Assembly: GCA_002347725.1 (NCBI GenBank)
Contig: DDXA01000001.1
Span: forward strand, 62,001-126,000
Length of the DNA stretch: 64,000 nt
From: Actinobacteria bacterium UBA2272
GTDB lineage: Bacteria; Actinomycetota; Coriobacteriia; Anaerosomatales; Anaerosomataceae
Reading direction: 5' to 3'
The notes under the pieces were generated by a model that was given only the letters and a program-made list of their open reading frames with translations, was not told where the DNA came from and did no database searches. The first letter of the stretch is position 1. Every line of letters begins with the position of its first letter. A program made the position numbers and the translations under genes. This document shows, piece after piece, positions 54,280 through 63,578 of the stretch.

Positions 54280-55530
54280 GTGCACGGGAGTGTCTCTGAG
54301 GCAGCCTGGTCGCCACGCCGCGCGGGCGTCGTGGCGTGGGTCCTCTACGATCTCGCGAACACCACGTTTGCGCTCGGCGTCGGGAGTCGCTACTTCGGGC
54401 TCTGGCTCATCGAGGACCGTGGCGGCAGCGACTGGCAGTTGAGCGTCACGACCATCGTCGCGATGATCGCGGTCATCATCCTCGGACCGTGGATCGGCGC
54501 GCTCACGGACCACCTGGGACGCCGCGTACCGTACCTCGTCGGCTCGACGCTTGTCTGCGTGGGTGCGACCGCGATGCTCGCGACCTGGGGCGTGGTGCCG
54601 TCCCTCGTCTTCTACGCCGTAGGGACCGTCGGATTCCACAGCGGTGCGGTCGTCTATGACGCACTGCTGCCCGATGTAAGCACTCCCGCAACGCGCGGGC
54701 TGATCTCGGGCATCGGCGTGGCGGTGGGCTACGCGGGCTCGGCTCTCGCCCTCGGCATCGGCGCGTACCTCTTGCCCAGGGCCGGATACGATGCGGTCTT
54801 CCGGGGCCTGGCGGTCGCGTTCCTGCTCTTCGCTCTCCCTGCGTTCGTGTGGATCCGCGAGCGTCCACGCCCGCGGCGGCCCGGCCGGGCGCCGGGGCTA
54901 CGCTCCTCGCCAGCGACGATGGTCCGCGCCTGGCGCGAGGCGGCGCGGCATCCCGGAGTCGTGCGCTTCTTAGTGGGCAGGTTCCTGTACACCGACGCGA
55001 TCAACACGGTCTTCCTCTTCAACGCGGTCTTCGCCCGACTCGAGCTTGGCTTCACGAACGCGCAGACAGACCGCCTCGCGCTCATCGGCATCGCCTGCGC
55101 ATCGCTCGGTGCTGTCGTCGCGGGCAAAGCGGTCGACCGGCTCGGTCCGCGCAGGGTGCTCAATGCGGCGCTCTATGCCCAGCTTGTCGGACTGGCGGCG
55201 GCCATCACGGCGGCGCTCACTGGCGTGCAGGCGGTCGGCTGGCTCGTGGCGGTGGGCGGTGGCGCGGGCGTCGGCGCCGCGTGGGCTTCGGACCGCGTGT
55301 TCATGACACGCCTGACACCCTCGCACCTGCTCGGCGAGTTCTTCGGTCTCTACGCGGTGGTCGGTCGGTTCGCGACGGTGCTCGGTCCGCTCGTCTGGGC
55401 ACTTGTGGCCGACGGCTTCGGCTGGGGCAGGACGGCCGCGCTCGGCCTGCTGGGGCTGTTCATCGTGGCCGCACGTGTGGTACTCCAGCGTGTGGACGAT
55501 GCCGTGCGTTACGAGGAGGTCTCTGGGTGA
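54280..55530 (+). CDS. UMF1-family MFS transporter (Atg22-like)
   Basis: 416 aa, 11-12 helices. Family opening AWVLYDLANTTFALGVGSRYFGLWL and motif GPWIGALTDHLGRRVPYLV (MFS motif A). UMF1/Atg22 relatives are believed to move amino acids or small metabolites. GTG 54280 follows GGGAGGAATC. Starts an operon of four genes joined by GTGA overlaps or short gaps. Confidence 0.88.
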   Translation: MHGSVSEAAWSPRRAGVVAWVLYDLANTTFALGVGSRYFGLWLIEDRGGSDWQLSVTTIVAMIAVIILGPWIGALTDHLGRRVPYLVGSTLVCVGATAMLATWGVVPSLVFYAVGTVGFHSGAVVYDALLPDVSTPATRGLISGIGVAVGYAGSALALGIGAYLLPRAGYDAVFRGLAVAFLLFALPAFVWIRERPRPRRPGRAPGLRSSPATMVRAWREAARHPGVVRFLVGRFLYTDAINTVFLFNAVFARLELGFTNAQTDRLALIGIACASLGAVVAGKAVDRLGPRRVLNAALYAQLVGLAAAITAALTGVQAVGWLVAVGGGAGVGAAWASDRVFMTRLTPSHLLGEFFGLYAVVGRFATVLGPLVWALVADGFGWGRTAALGLLGLFIVAARVVLQRVDDAVRYEEVSG

Positions 55531-56351
55531 CGGTTTCCTATCCGCTTGCAGACACAGGACTCGCGCGCCGGATCGAGGCGGGGACGGTCGTCGATCTGGT
55601 GACGTACGCCGAGTCGGCACGGGCCGGCGGCATCTATCCGGACGCGGCCGTGCTTCGGGTGGGCGGCGGCGCGGCGCTGTGGTTCTCCGAGAGCAACGTC
55701 GTGAACGGATCGTTCGGCCTCGGCATGAACGGGCCGGTGGAGGAGGAAGAGGTGGCGGCGCTCGTCGCCTTCTTCGAAGAGCGGGATGCGTCCGCGCGCG
55801 TCGACGTGTGTCCGCATGCCGACGTCTCGCTCCGGCGCTGGCTTGCCGGGTACGGGTTCCTCGCGACCGACTTCGAGATGGTGCTCTACCAGCCGTTACC
55901 TGCGGTGTCGGTCGCGGACCCTGCGCCTGGCGTGGAGGTCCGCATCGCGCGTGGTGCCGAGGAGCGGGAGCTCTGGGCGCAGCTTGAGGCACGCGGGTTC
56001 CGCGACGAGAGCGTCTCCGAGGCCGACATGACACTCGCTCGCGCGATCTCGCTTCGGGCCGACGCGCTGCCGTTCCTCGGCTATCTGGATGGTGAGCCGG
56101 CCGGGACCGGCATGCTGGTGTTGGCGGACGGCCTGGCGCTGTTCAACGGGGACTCGACCCTGCCCGCCCATCGCGGTCGCGGCGTGCAGGGGAGCCTGCT
56201 CGCCGAGCGGCTCCGCCATGCGAGCGCGAGCGGGGCCGATCTCGCGGTGATCGAGGCGACGCCGGGTGGCGTCTCGATGCGCAACCAGGAGCGCGCCGGC
56301 TTCAGGGTCGCTTACACGCGCGTGACGCTCGAGCGCCCGCTCGCGAGGTGA
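55527..56351 (+). CDS. GNAT-family N-acetyltransferase
   Basis: 274 aa. N-terminal half with FESNVVNGSFGLG and VDVCPHADVSLRRWL, C-terminal GNAT core with YLDGEPAGTGMLVL and the acetyl-CoA loop LPAHRGRGVQGSLLAERL, then MRNQERAGF. Two-lobed as in some arginine or aminoglycoside N-acetyltransferases. GTG 55527 overlaps the transporter stop (GTGA) 7 nt after GAGGAGGT. Substrate unknown; may match the transporter's cargo. Confidence 0.85.
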   Translation: MTVSYPLADTGLARRIEAGTVVDLVTYAESARAGGIYPDAAVLRVGGGAALWFSESNVVNGSFGLGMNGPVEEEEVAALVAFFEERDASARVDVCPHADVSLRRWLAGYGFLATDFEMVLYQPLPAVSVADPAPGVEVRIARGAEERELWAQLEARGFRDESVSEADMTLARAISLRADALPFLGYLDGEPAGTGMLVLADGLALFNGDSTLPAHRGRGVQGSLLAERLRHASASGADLAVIEATPGGVSMRNQERAGFRVAYTRVTLERPLAR

Positions 56352-56410
56352 GGAGTGCCGCCTCGGCTATACTGCCAGTCGTCCGCAGACACACCGGGAG
56401 GTCTTCGACT

Positions 56411-57307
56411 ATGGCTGAACGTCCGAGAGTCGCCTTCGTCGGCACCGGCGTCATGGGGGCGGCGATGGCCGGGCACCTGCTCACCGCCGGCTACCCGCTC
56501 GTGGTGTTCAACCGCACACGTGAGAAGGCCGAGGGGTTGCTCGCACGTGGGGCTACGTGGGCCGGATCGCCGGGTGAAGCAGCCTCGCGAGCCGAGGTGA
56601 CCATCACGATGGTGGGATACCCGGCCGACGTCGAGGAGATCTATCTCGGCGCGGGCGGTATCGTCGAGAGGGCGCCCGAAGGCGCGCTGCTGATCGACAT
56701 GACCACCTCCACGCCTACGCTTGCGGTGCGCATCGCCGAGGCGGCGAGTGCGAGGGGCCTTCGGACGCTTGATGCGCCGGTCTCGGGCGGGGACGTCGGC
56801 GCGCGGAACGCGACGCTCACGATCATGGCCGGCGGCGACGCGGCGGCGTTCGAGCGCGCGATGCCACTGTTCGAGGCGATGGGCAAGACGTACACGCTCG
56901 CCGGTGGTCCTGGCGCCGGCCAGCACACCAAGATGGCCAATCAGATAGGGATCGCCGGGACGATGCTCGGCTTGATCGAGGCGCTGCAGTACGCAAAGGC
57001 CGCCGGGCTCGACTTGGAGCGCACGCACGCGGCGCTTTCCGGAGGAGGCGCCAACTCGTGGTCGTGGGGAGCATACGGCCCGCGCATCTTGAGTGGTGAC
57101 TTCGCGCCCGGCTTCTTCGTGAAGCACTTCGTGAAGGACTTGCGCATCGCGCTTGACGAGTCGCGGGCATTGGGACTCGTGTTGCCTGGTCTCGAGCTTG
57201 CCGAGCGGCTGTACGCGCGGCTGCAGAAGGCCGACGGAGCCGAACTCGGCACGCAGGCGCTGTGGCTGCTCTACGAGCGCGGCGATCAGACGGGAGGTGT
57301 GTCGTGA
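56411..57307 (+). CDS. NAD(P)-dependent 3-hydroxyisobutyrate-type dehydrogenase
   Basis: 298 aa beta-hydroxyacid dehydrogenase. Rossmann motif VAFVGTGVMGAAMAGHL, substrate motif DAPVSGGDVGARNATL, catalytic Lys in GQHTKMANQ and the C-terminal helical domain with KDLRIALDE. NADP preference is suggested by NRTREKAEGL after strand 2. The exact substrate (3-hydroxyisobutyrate, tartronate semialdehyde, glyoxylate/succinic semialdehyde) is undetermined. ATG 56411 follows GGGAGG; GTGA overlap with the next gene. Confidence 0.88.
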   Translation: MAERPRVAFVGTGVMGAAMAGHLLTAGYPLVVFNRTREKAEGLLARGATWAGSPGEAASRAEVTITMVGYPADVEEIYLGAGGIVERAPEGALLIDMTTSTPTLAVRIAEAASARGLRTLDAPVSGGDVGARNATLTIMAGGDAAAFERAMPLFEAMGKTYTLAGGPGAGQHTKMANQIGIAGTMLGLIEALQYAKAAGLDLERTHAALSGGGANSWSWGAYGPRILSGDFAPGFFVKHFVKDLRIALDESRALGLVLPGLELAERLYARLQKADGAELGTQALWLLYERGDQTGGVS

Positions 57308-57594
57308 GCATCGAGGCTCCGCCCGAAGGCAGCCGCGTGACGATCGAGATCGTCGAGATCCAGGGCACGGGAGCGTGCTCGATCGGGCACCGCGTGGGCG
57401 ACACATGGGAGGTCGACTCAGCGCTTGTGCCCACCGGCATCTGCGGCTGGGCGTACGCGGCGATGTTGCCGTTCCTGCAGCCGCTGCGCTTCGGCGGCAA
57501 CTTCCCGTGGGAGGAGGCGGGCGAGGCGCTCGTGTGCTGCCCCGACCCGCACAACCCCGTCGTCTTCCGGCTGAAGGTCGTCCAGACCGGCTGA
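57304..57594 (+). CDS. TIGR04076-family protein
   Basis: 96 aa. Matches the small TIGR04076 group: VTIEIVEIQGTGACSIGHRVGDTWEV, LVPTGICGWAYAAMLPFLQPLRFGGNFPWEE, VCCPDPHNPVVFRL. Conserved Cys (ACS, GICGW, CCPDP) suggest redox or metal chemistry, as seen in families found beside anaerobic oxidoreductases. Function unknown; cotranscribed with the dehydrogenase. Confidence 0.85.
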   Translation: MSIEAPPEGSRVTIEIVEIQGTGACSIGHRVGDTWEVDSALVPTGICGWAYAAMLPFLQPLRFGGNFPWEEAGEALVCCPDPHNPVVFRLKVVQTG

Positions 57595-57603
57595 CGGCGT
57601 TTC

Positions 57604-58071
57604 CTACCTGACGTTTGCGACCGTGGCCACCTCGGCACCGCCGATGAAGTACGGGCGGTCGGGACTCGTCGCCGGGCTCTCCATGTCGAAGTCGAACTCA
57701 CCCGGCGTCCCCCGGTCGGCGTGCAGCGCCACGATCAGCGAGTTGGTGAGGTCGCCCTCGAGCTCTATGCGGAGGTCGATGGTCTCACCTTTCGCAATGC
57801 TGGCCAGGCCCACGCGCATGCCGGGCGCCCCGTCGTCGTCCAGATGCACGACAACCCAGGCATCACCGGGCGCGAGGACTCGGTCGACGATGAGCTCGGT
57901 CGCCCCCGCCTGGTCCGTCCCGAGTTCGAGTGCCGCGCTGTCAGCGGAGGTCACGTAGCCCCAGACGCCGTCGGTAGGGTGGTCGGCCTCTGCTGCCGGC
58001 GCACAGCCACCGAGCGTGAGTGCACCGGCGATGAGGGCCGCGAGGGTAGCGGGGGCCAGGATCCTGTTCAT
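57604..58071 (-). CDS. Lipoprotein with DUF7282-like domain
   Basis: 155 aa. Signal peptide with lipobox LTLGGC, then a beta-sandwich of about 110 residues carrying APGDAWVVVHLDDDGAPGMRVGLASI and ETIDLRIELEGDLTNSLIVALHADRG, as in DUF7282 proteins of archaea and bacteria. Start ATG 58071 follows AAAGGA. It is downstream of the CopA gene but separated by a terminator. Cell-surface role unknown. Confidence 0.8.
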   Translation of the reverse strand: MNRILAPATLAALIAGALTLGGCAPAAEADHPTDGVWGYVTSADSAALELGTDQAGATELIVDRVLAPGDAWVVVHLDDDGAPGMRVGLASIAKGETIDLRIELEGDLTNSLIVALHADRGTPGEFDFDMESPATSPDRPYFIGGAEVATVANVR

Positions 58072-58091
58072 CGGTATGTCCTTTCGGAGTG

Positions 58092-58123
58092 TTTCGGGAG
58101 GGGCATCCAAGCCCCTCCCGAAA
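58092..58123 (-). terminator. Terminator after copA
   Basis: Perfect 13-bp inverted repeat TTTCGGGAGGGGC (58092-58104) / 58111-58123, loop ATCCAA, 19 nt after the minus-strand copA stop. On the minus strand the right arm ends in AAAC; no long T-tract. Confidence 0.75.
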
Positions 58124-58142
58124 GGTGTCTGCAGAGGTAGCG

Positions 58143-60809
58143 CTACGCGCTCTTCGCCATGCTCGGACGGAAACGCCTGAGCAGCAGCGAACTCGTCACG
58201 ACGCTCACGCTCGAGAGCGCCATCGCCGCTCCGGCAAGCTCCGGCTTCAGGAGGCCGAGAGCGGCCACCGGTATGCCGAGTGTGTTGTAGCCGAGCGCCC
58301 AGACGAAGTTCTGGCGGATCTTGCGGATCGTGGCGCGCGAGAGTTCGATCGCGGTGACCACGTCGCGCAGGTCGTTGGTGATAAGGACGATGCCGCCGGT
58401 CTCCATGGCGATGTCGGTGCCGGCGCCCATGGCGATACCGACGTCGGCCGCCGCCAGCGCGGGGGTGTCGTTGATCCCGTCGCCGACCATCGCGACCTTG
58501 CGACCTGCGGCCTGGAGCCTGGTGACCTCCTCGGCCTTGTGTTCGGGGAGCACCTCGGCCAGCACGTGGTCGGCCGGTATGCCGGCCTCAGCCGCGATCG
58601 CTTCGGCGGTCCGGCGGTTGTCGCCGGTGATCATGTACACCTCGACGCCGATCTCGGCCAGACGCTTCACGGCCTGGGCCGAATGGGCCTTGAGCGTGTC
58701 GGCAACGGCGATCAGGCCGGCGAGCTTCGTTCCGTTCACACCGACGAGCATGACTGTCTTGCCCTGGTTCTCGAGAGCGGCGATGCGCTCCTCGAACCGG
58801 GCGATGTCGATGCCCTCGCGGGCCATGAGGCGGCGGTTGCCGAAGGCGACACGCATGCCGTCGACCGTGCCCTCCACGCCGTGACCCGGTACGGCGGCAA
58901 AGCCGTCGACCGACGGGAGCTCGATGCCGTCGGCCTTCGCGCGGGCCATGATCGCCTCGGCCAGCGGGTGCTCGCTGCCACGCTCGAGTGCCGCCGCGAG
59001 CATGAACACGCGTCCGGTGTCATGTCCCTCGGCAAGCTCGATATCGGTCACGACCGGGGTGCCGTGCGTAAGCGTACCGGTCTTGTCGAAGATGATCGTC
59101 GAGATCTTGTACGTGGTCTCGAGCGCCTCTCCGCTCTTGATGAGCACACCGTTCTCGGCGCCCTTGCCGGTGCCGACCATGATCGCGGTTGGCGTGGCAA
59201 GTCCGAGCGCGCAGGGGCATGCGATGACCACGACGGCGGTGCCGGCGAGCAGCGCTTTGATGAACGGGGTCGCGTCTATGTAGAAGCTCGGGTCCACGAA
59301 GCGCGGAACCACGAACAGCCATACCAGGAACGTGAGAACCGCGAGACCGACCACAACGGGCACGAACACCGAGCTGATGCGGTCGGCGAAACGCTGTACG
59401 GGAGCCTTGGAACCCTGCGCTTCTTCAACGAGCTTCACGATCTGGGCGAGCGCGGTCTCGGCGCCCACCTTCGTGGCGCGGAAGCGGAAGCTGCCGAGCT
59501 TGTTGATCGTCGCCCCGATGACGGTGTCGCCTTCGCGCTTCTCCACCGGTATGGACTCGCCGGTGAGCATGGACTCGTCTACGGCGGACGAGCCGTCGAT
59601 GACGATGCCGTCAACCGGCACCTTCTCGCCGGGGCGGACCACGACCGTGTCACCTGCGACCACGGTCTCGACGGGGACGTCGATCTCGACGCCGTCACGG
59701 ACGACGCGCGCGGTCTTGGGCGCGAGCCCCATGAGCTTCTTGATCGCGTCACCCGTCTTGCCCTTGGCGCGCGCTTCGAGGAGCTTGCCTAAGATGACGA
59801 ACGTGATCAGCAGCGCGGCAGTCTCGTAGAAGACCGGCTCCATGTACAGGCTCGGTACGAACGTGGCGGCGAGGCTGTAGAAGTATGCAGCCGAGGTGCC
59901 GATGGCGATCAGGGTGTCCATGTTGCCGGTGCGGCGCTTGAGCGCGTGATAGAAGCCCCTGTAGAACTGCCGGCCGGCGATGAACTGCACCGGCGTGGCA
60001 AGCGCGAAGCCGATGTACTTGAACACCATCATCGGGTCCCATGCGCCGCCAAAGACGGCGGCGAGCCACTCGGCCACCGCAAGCGGAACGGACTCCATGA
60101 GCGCAGGAATCATGAGGATGAGGAGCGGGAACGAGAGCGCAAGCGAGAAGACGAAGAGCCGCTTCTCGTGGGTGATGTGCGCCTGCTGCGCCTCACGCTG
60201 GGCGTCGTCGCCGGTACCCATCGCCGCGTCGGCAGCGCGCGGTACGGCGTCGTAGCCGGCATCGCGCACCGCAGCGACGATGCCGTCGATGCCGATGGTG
60301 TGCGGGTCGAAGGTGACCGTGGCCGTCTCGGCGGCCAGGTTCACCGTCGCACTCCCGATGCCCGGCGTCCGGGCGAGGGTGCGCTCGATGACCGCCTGGC
60401 ACGACGAACACGTCATGCCGATGATGCCGAGCGTGGCCGTAGCGACGGCTGCGGCTGCGCTTGCGGCCATCAGCGCAGGATCGGGCGCGGGCGGCACGGT
60501 CGGGCAGGCGCCGGTGGGGCACGCGTCGTCCTCGGCAGTCACGGGCGCCGGTGGCTCGATGTCGTCGACGGGTACGAGCGTGACGGTTCCGCCGGTGGGT
60601 GTGAATCCTGCCGCGGCGATGGCCTCGGCCAACGCGGCCGGATCGGGCTCGGCATCGACCGTGATGATCGCCGTGCCGGCCTGCGCGTCGGCGAGCACGC
60701 CGGTCACGCCGGGCACGCGGGAGAGCGTGCCCGTGATGAGGCGCTCGCAGGCGTGGCAGTGCATGCCGTCTATCGCTATGAGGTAGGACGTGCTCAATGT
60801 GGTCTCCAT
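58143..60809 (-). CDS. copA: Copper-translocating P1B-type ATPase CopA
   Basis: About 888 aa. Two N-terminal HMA domains with CxxC (GMHCHAC, C18/C21; GMTCSSC), separated by a Pro/Ala linker that also holds CPTGACPT; eight helices with the CPC metal motif IACPCALG, actuator TGES, phosphorylation DKTGTLTHG, the HP motif SEHPLAEA and hinge GDGINDTPALA. Exports Cu(I) from the cytoplasm. Start ATG 60809 follows AAGGA. Preceded by a cupredoxin-domain gene (11 nt gap), so a copper operon. Confidence 0.95.
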   Translation of the reverse strand: METTLSTSYLIAIDGMHCHACERLITGTLSRVPGVTGVLADAQAGTAIITVDAEPDPAALAEAIAAAGFTPTGGTVTLVPVDDIEPPAPVTAEDDACPTGACPTVPPAPDPALMAASAAAAVATATLGIIGMTCSSCQAVIERTLARTPGIGSATVNLAAETATVTFDPHTIGIDGIVAAVRDAGYDAVPRAADAAMGTGDDAQREAQQAHITHEKRLFVFSLALSFPLLILMIPALMESVPLAVAEWLAAVFGGAWDPMMVFKYIGFALATPVQFIAGRQFYRGFYHALKRRTGNMDTLIAIGTSAAYFYSLAATFVPSLYMEPVFYETAALLITFVILGKLLEARAKGKTGDAIKKLMGLAPKTARVVRDGVEIDVPVETVVAGDTVVVRPGEKVPVDGIVIDGSSAVDESMLTGESIPVEKREGDTVIGATINKLGSFRFRATKVGAETALAQIVKLVEEAQGSKAPVQRFADRISSVFVPVVVGLAVLTFLVWLFVVPRFVDPSFYIDATPFIKALLAGTAVVVIACPCALGLATPTAIMVGTGKGAENGVLIKSGEALETTYKISTIIFDKTGTLTHGTPVVTDIELAEGHDTGRVFMLAAALERGSEHPLAEAIMARAKADGIELPSVDGFAAVPGHGVEGTVDGMRVAFGNRRLMAREGIDIARFEERIAALENQGKTVMLVGVNGTKLAGLIAVADTLKAHSAQAVKRLAEIGVEVYMITGDNRRTAEAIAAEAGIPADHVLAEVLPEHKAEEVTRLQAAGRKVAMVGDGINDTPALAAADVGIAMGAGTDIAMETGGIVLITNDLRDVVTAIELSRATIRKIRQNFVWALGYNTLGIPVAALGLLKPELAGAAMALSSVSVVTSSLLLRRFRPSMAKSA

Positions 60810-60820
60810 CTCAGGTGTCC

Positions 60821-61360
60821 TTACTCGACGATGATCTCGCCGAATACCATCTCCATACCACACGAGAACCCGTACGTCCCCGGTTCCAGCGCGGGAAGCG
60901 AGATAGTTTTCGGCCCGGCGGTGAGGTCCTCGAAGAATCCGAGGTCGGCGCTCATGACCTGCGCCATGCAGCCGCTGCCCTGCGAGAAGGTGATCTCGGT
61001 GGGGATGCCGGCGGCGAGTCTGATGGTGTTGGGGTCGTACCCGTTGGCGGTATCGACGGTGATGCGCTGCACGTCACCGTCCACGGTCGCCGAGCCTTCG
61101 ATCGGCTCGCCTGTGCCCGAGTTGGTGCAGCACGCGCAGTTCGCCGAGCCGGATCCGCCCTGGGTCGGGTCTCCGGCCCTGGCAGGGACGAGGCCGCTCG
61201 CAGCGGGAGGGACGCGTGTCGCTGTAGCGCCCGAACCGAGTGCGCCGGCGATCTGGTAGGTAGCCACGAAGGCCAGTACCACGATCACCAGGATGAGTCC
61301 CGTTCGGAGGTATCGGGTGCCGCCGGTGGGTGCAGCCTCTGTGGTGGTTGTGTCGCTCAT
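60821..61360 (-). CDS. Membrane-anchored cupredoxin-like copper protein
   Basis: 179 aa. One N-terminal helix (LILVIVVLAFVATYQIAGAL), linker with NCACCTNSG, then a cupredoxin-like domain with ligands in GSGCMAQVMS and SCGMEMVFG (Cys/Met). Likely takes copper outside the membrane or passes it to or from CopA. ATG 61360 follows AAAGGA. A hairpin lies upstream at 61381-61404. Confidence 0.85.
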   Translation of the reverse strand: MSDTTTTEAAPTGGTRYLRTGLILVIVVLAFVATYQIAGALGSGATATRVPPAASGLVPARAGDPTQGGSGSANCACCTNSGTGEPIEGSATVDGDVQRITVDTANGYDPNTIRLAAGIPTEITFSQGSGCMAQVMSADLGFFEDLTAGPKTISLPALEPGTYGFSCGMEMVFGEIIVE

Positions 61361-61380
61361 GTCGCTGATCCTTTCGCTGA

Positions 61381-61404
61381 GCCTGGCGGCATCGGCCGCC
61401 GGGC
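61381..61404 (-). terminator. Hairpin between TauE-cupredoxin and cupredoxin genes
   Basis: 10-bp stem (one G-U) GCCTGGCGGC (61381-61390) / 61395-61404 with loop ATCG, in the 52-nt gap. It may trim readthrough into the cupredoxin-copA part. No T-tract. Confidence 0.4.
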
Positions 61405-61412
61405 GACTGGTC

Positions 61413-62654
61413 TTAGATGACGCCGCTGAACACGAGACCCGCCAGCACGGCGATCACGATGCCGACTACCGCCAGCATGAGCTCCCGACTATCGAGACCG
61501 AGAACGCGCTGGGCCGTGTCGCCTTTCGGTGCCGTGCGAGCCAGGGTGGCACCCGCGGCCACGGTCCCCGCGAGCGCGAGCACCAAGACGATGCCGCCGG
61601 TGTCGTTCGGGCTTCCGTCGGCCACCACACCTACGCGGAGCTGACCGGACATCATGCCCATGCCGCACGTGAGGGTGTAGGAACCCGCCTTCGCGGGCGG
61701 GAGTTCGACCACGGTCGTCGCGTTGGGTGCGAGGTCGACGAGCACGCCGAGCTGCGGTATCGCCAGCTGATCGGAGCACGCGTTGGCTTCCTGCCGGTCG
61801 ACGATGAGCCGCACGGGCACATCGGCGGGGATGTCGACGACCGACGGCACGAAGCGCACGTTGGCGATCGTGAGGGGCACCTCGGCAACGCCGTCGGTAC
61901 CGACGATCACCGGGCCATCGGCCGTCGTCTGGCCGCCGAACACGGCGGTCCGTGCTGTCTGGAGCGTGACCGGTGAGCCGAGGAGCATCGCGCCCCGGTT
62001 CAGGTACGTCACGCCGAAGATGAGCACGACGACGGCGAGCACCACCATCACGCGCTCCTTGATGCGGCGCGGGATCATGCTGGAAGCGGTGCCGAAGGCG
62101 AGCATCAACGGGGCGGTGCCGAGGCCGAAGGCGAACATCGCCACGAGACCGTTCACCGCACTGCCGCTCGCGGCGGCGTTGAGCTGTGCGGCCATGAGCG
62201 GAGCGCATGGCATCAGACCGGTGAGCAGGCCGAATGTGATCGGCGTGGCGAGCGATGACCGGTCGGCGTCGGCATCGGAGACCGCTTTGCGGCGTGTCGC
62301 GGTGAGCGCACGCATGAGGAAGCGCGGCGGTCTCGGCGTCAGTCTGGCGGCCCACGGGAACCGTCCGGTCATGCCGAGAGCGAGCACGATCATGAACGCG
62401 CCGGCAGCCACCATCACGTAGGGTCGGATGGCAGCAAGATCGAACGCAGAACCGATCGCACCGAGCAACAGACCGACGAGCATGTAGCTTGCGATCTTCG
62501 CCGACTGGTAGGCGAGATTGGGTACGACGCGCTGCGCGACGGTGCCGTCCTCAGTACCCTTGACAGCGTACGTGACGACCATCGGGCCGCACATCGACAC
62601 GCAGTGGAGACTCGTTACGAGTCCCAGCGTGAGCATAGGCAAGAACAGATCCAC
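61413..62654 (-). CDS. Sulfite exporter TauE/SafE-type membrane protein fused to a cupredoxin-like domain
   Basis: About 413 aa. Opening LTLGLVTSLHCVSMCGPMVV is the DsbD/UreH-like (CcoS/SafE) family with a CxxxC near the first helix; about six helices, then a soluble cupredoxin-like domain with ligand-type Cys/Met (EANACSDQLAI, TCGMGMMSGQ), then a last C-terminal helix. Such proteins are found in copper or cytochrome-assembly loci and are thought to carry copper or electrons across the membrane. GTG 62654 with GAGGAG about 8 nt before decides the start. Confidence 0.85.
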   Translation of the reverse strand: MDLFLPMLTLGLVTSLHCVSMCGPMVVTYAVKGTEDGTVAQRVVPNLAYQSAKIASYMLVGLLLGAIGSAFDLAAIRPYVMVAAGAFMIVLALGMTGRFPWAARLTPRPPRFLMRALTATRRKAVSDADADRSSLATPITFGLLTGLMPCAPLMAAQLNAAASGSAVNGLVAMFAFGLGTAPLMLAFGTASSMIPRRIKERVMVVLAVVVLIFGVTYLNRGAMLLGSPVTLQTARTAVFGGQTTADGPVIVGTDGVAEVPLTIANVRFVPSVVDIPADVPVRLIVDRQEANACSDQLAIPQLGVLVDLAPNATTVVELPPAKAGSYTLTCGMGMMSGQLRVGVVADGSPNDTGGIVLVLALAGTVAAGATLARTAPKGDTAQRVLGLDSRELMLAVVGIVIAVLAGLVFSGVI

Positions 62655-62733
62655 AGTGACACTCCTCGTGTCGGAAACGAGCACAGCGAGCCGTGCGGAC
62701 AGGGCCGGTCACGGCAGGTGCGAGGAGTGTCTT

Positions 62734-63087
62734 CTAGATGCTGAGGCGTACCCCGAGCGGGTCGAGCGGGGGCGGGGCGCCCGTCGCATCCGGTTCGGAC
62801 ACGGTGAACGCCACGAGGGCGAGGGGGGATCCGGGTATCTCGGACGGCGCTGCGACGAGGTCGGCGACTGCTATCGGTGCCGAGGCCGTAGCCTCATCCG
62901 GCGTGTGCTTCATGACGACGGTCTCGTCGTCACAGTCACCGCAGGCAGGGACGACGTCCGAACACGCGGAGAGGCTGGCCGTGGCATCGCACTCAGGCAT
63001 CGCACACACGGGCGTGACGATCCCCACCAGCGCTACGGCGATAAGCGCTAGTGCGAGCACGTTCGTTGCGTATGACCTGCGGTCCAT
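62734..63087 (-). CDS. Secreted cysteine-containing small protein at the copper locus
   Basis: 117 aa with a signal peptide (NVLALALIAVALVGIVTPVCA) and a mature region with clustered Cys and acidic residues (PECDATASLSACSDVVPACGDCDDE). It is the first gene of the minus-strand copper run, 79 nt before the TauE-type gene. Cys and Asp ligands fit metal handling; not recognised as a family. GAGGGG precedes ATG 63087. Confidence 0.65.
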   Translation of the reverse strand: MDRRSYATNVLALALIAVALVGIVTPVCAMPECDATASLSACSDVVPACGDCDDETVVMKHTPDEATASAPIAVADLVAAPSEIPGSPLALVAFTVSEPDATGAPPPLDPLGVRLSI

Positions 63088-63158
63088 CGGGCCCCTCGTC
63101 AGACGGTTCGTGTGGCATGTGGAGCAATGGCCGTGCCACGTACAAGGATGCCGGCGCC

Positions 63159-63575
63159 TCAGATGAAGTACATCGTTTCGGCGGCCGCATCGATGTCGGC
63201 CTGCTCTCGCGCGAGGTCCGCCAGCGTGGTCGAGGCAAGCCGTTCGTCCAGCGTGCGGGCCACGTCGGCCCACAGCGCGCTCGTGGCCGATGTGGATGCG
63301 CGGGGGACGTCGAGCGCATCGCCCTGAACCGCCCTGACGACATCGAGCACGGTGACCTCCCCGGCTGGCCTCATGAGCGCGCAGCCGCCCGCGGCACCGC
63401 GCTTGCACGTGACGAGGCCGGTCTTGGCGAGCGCCGTCATCTGCTGCTCGCCGAAGCGGCGGGGCATGCCGAGGGCGCGCGCGAGCTCTCCGGAGGCCGT
63501 GAGCGTGCCCTCAGGCAGCCGCGCGAGTGCCACGAGCATCCTGAGCGTGTAGTCGAGTCGTTGGGAGACCCGCAT
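63159..63575 (-). CDS. Rrf2-family transcriptional regulator
   Basis: 138 aa winged-helix regulator: RLDYTLRMLVALARLPEG start, TASGELARALGMPRRFGEQQMTALAKTGLVTCKRGAAGGCAL and the VLDVVRAVQG core typical of Rrf2/IscR/CymR. The three-Cys Fe-S set of IscR is missing, so it senses something else; lying 3 nt after cysK it may be a CymR-like cysteine regulator. Confidence 0.87.
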   Translation of the reverse strand: MRVSQRLDYTLRMLVALARLPEGTLTASGELARALGMPRRFGEQQMTALAKTGLVTCKRGAAGGCALMRPAGEVTVLDVVRAVQGDALDVPRASTSATSALWADVARTLDERLASTTLADLAREQADIDAAAETMYFI

Positions 63576-63578
63576 CGC

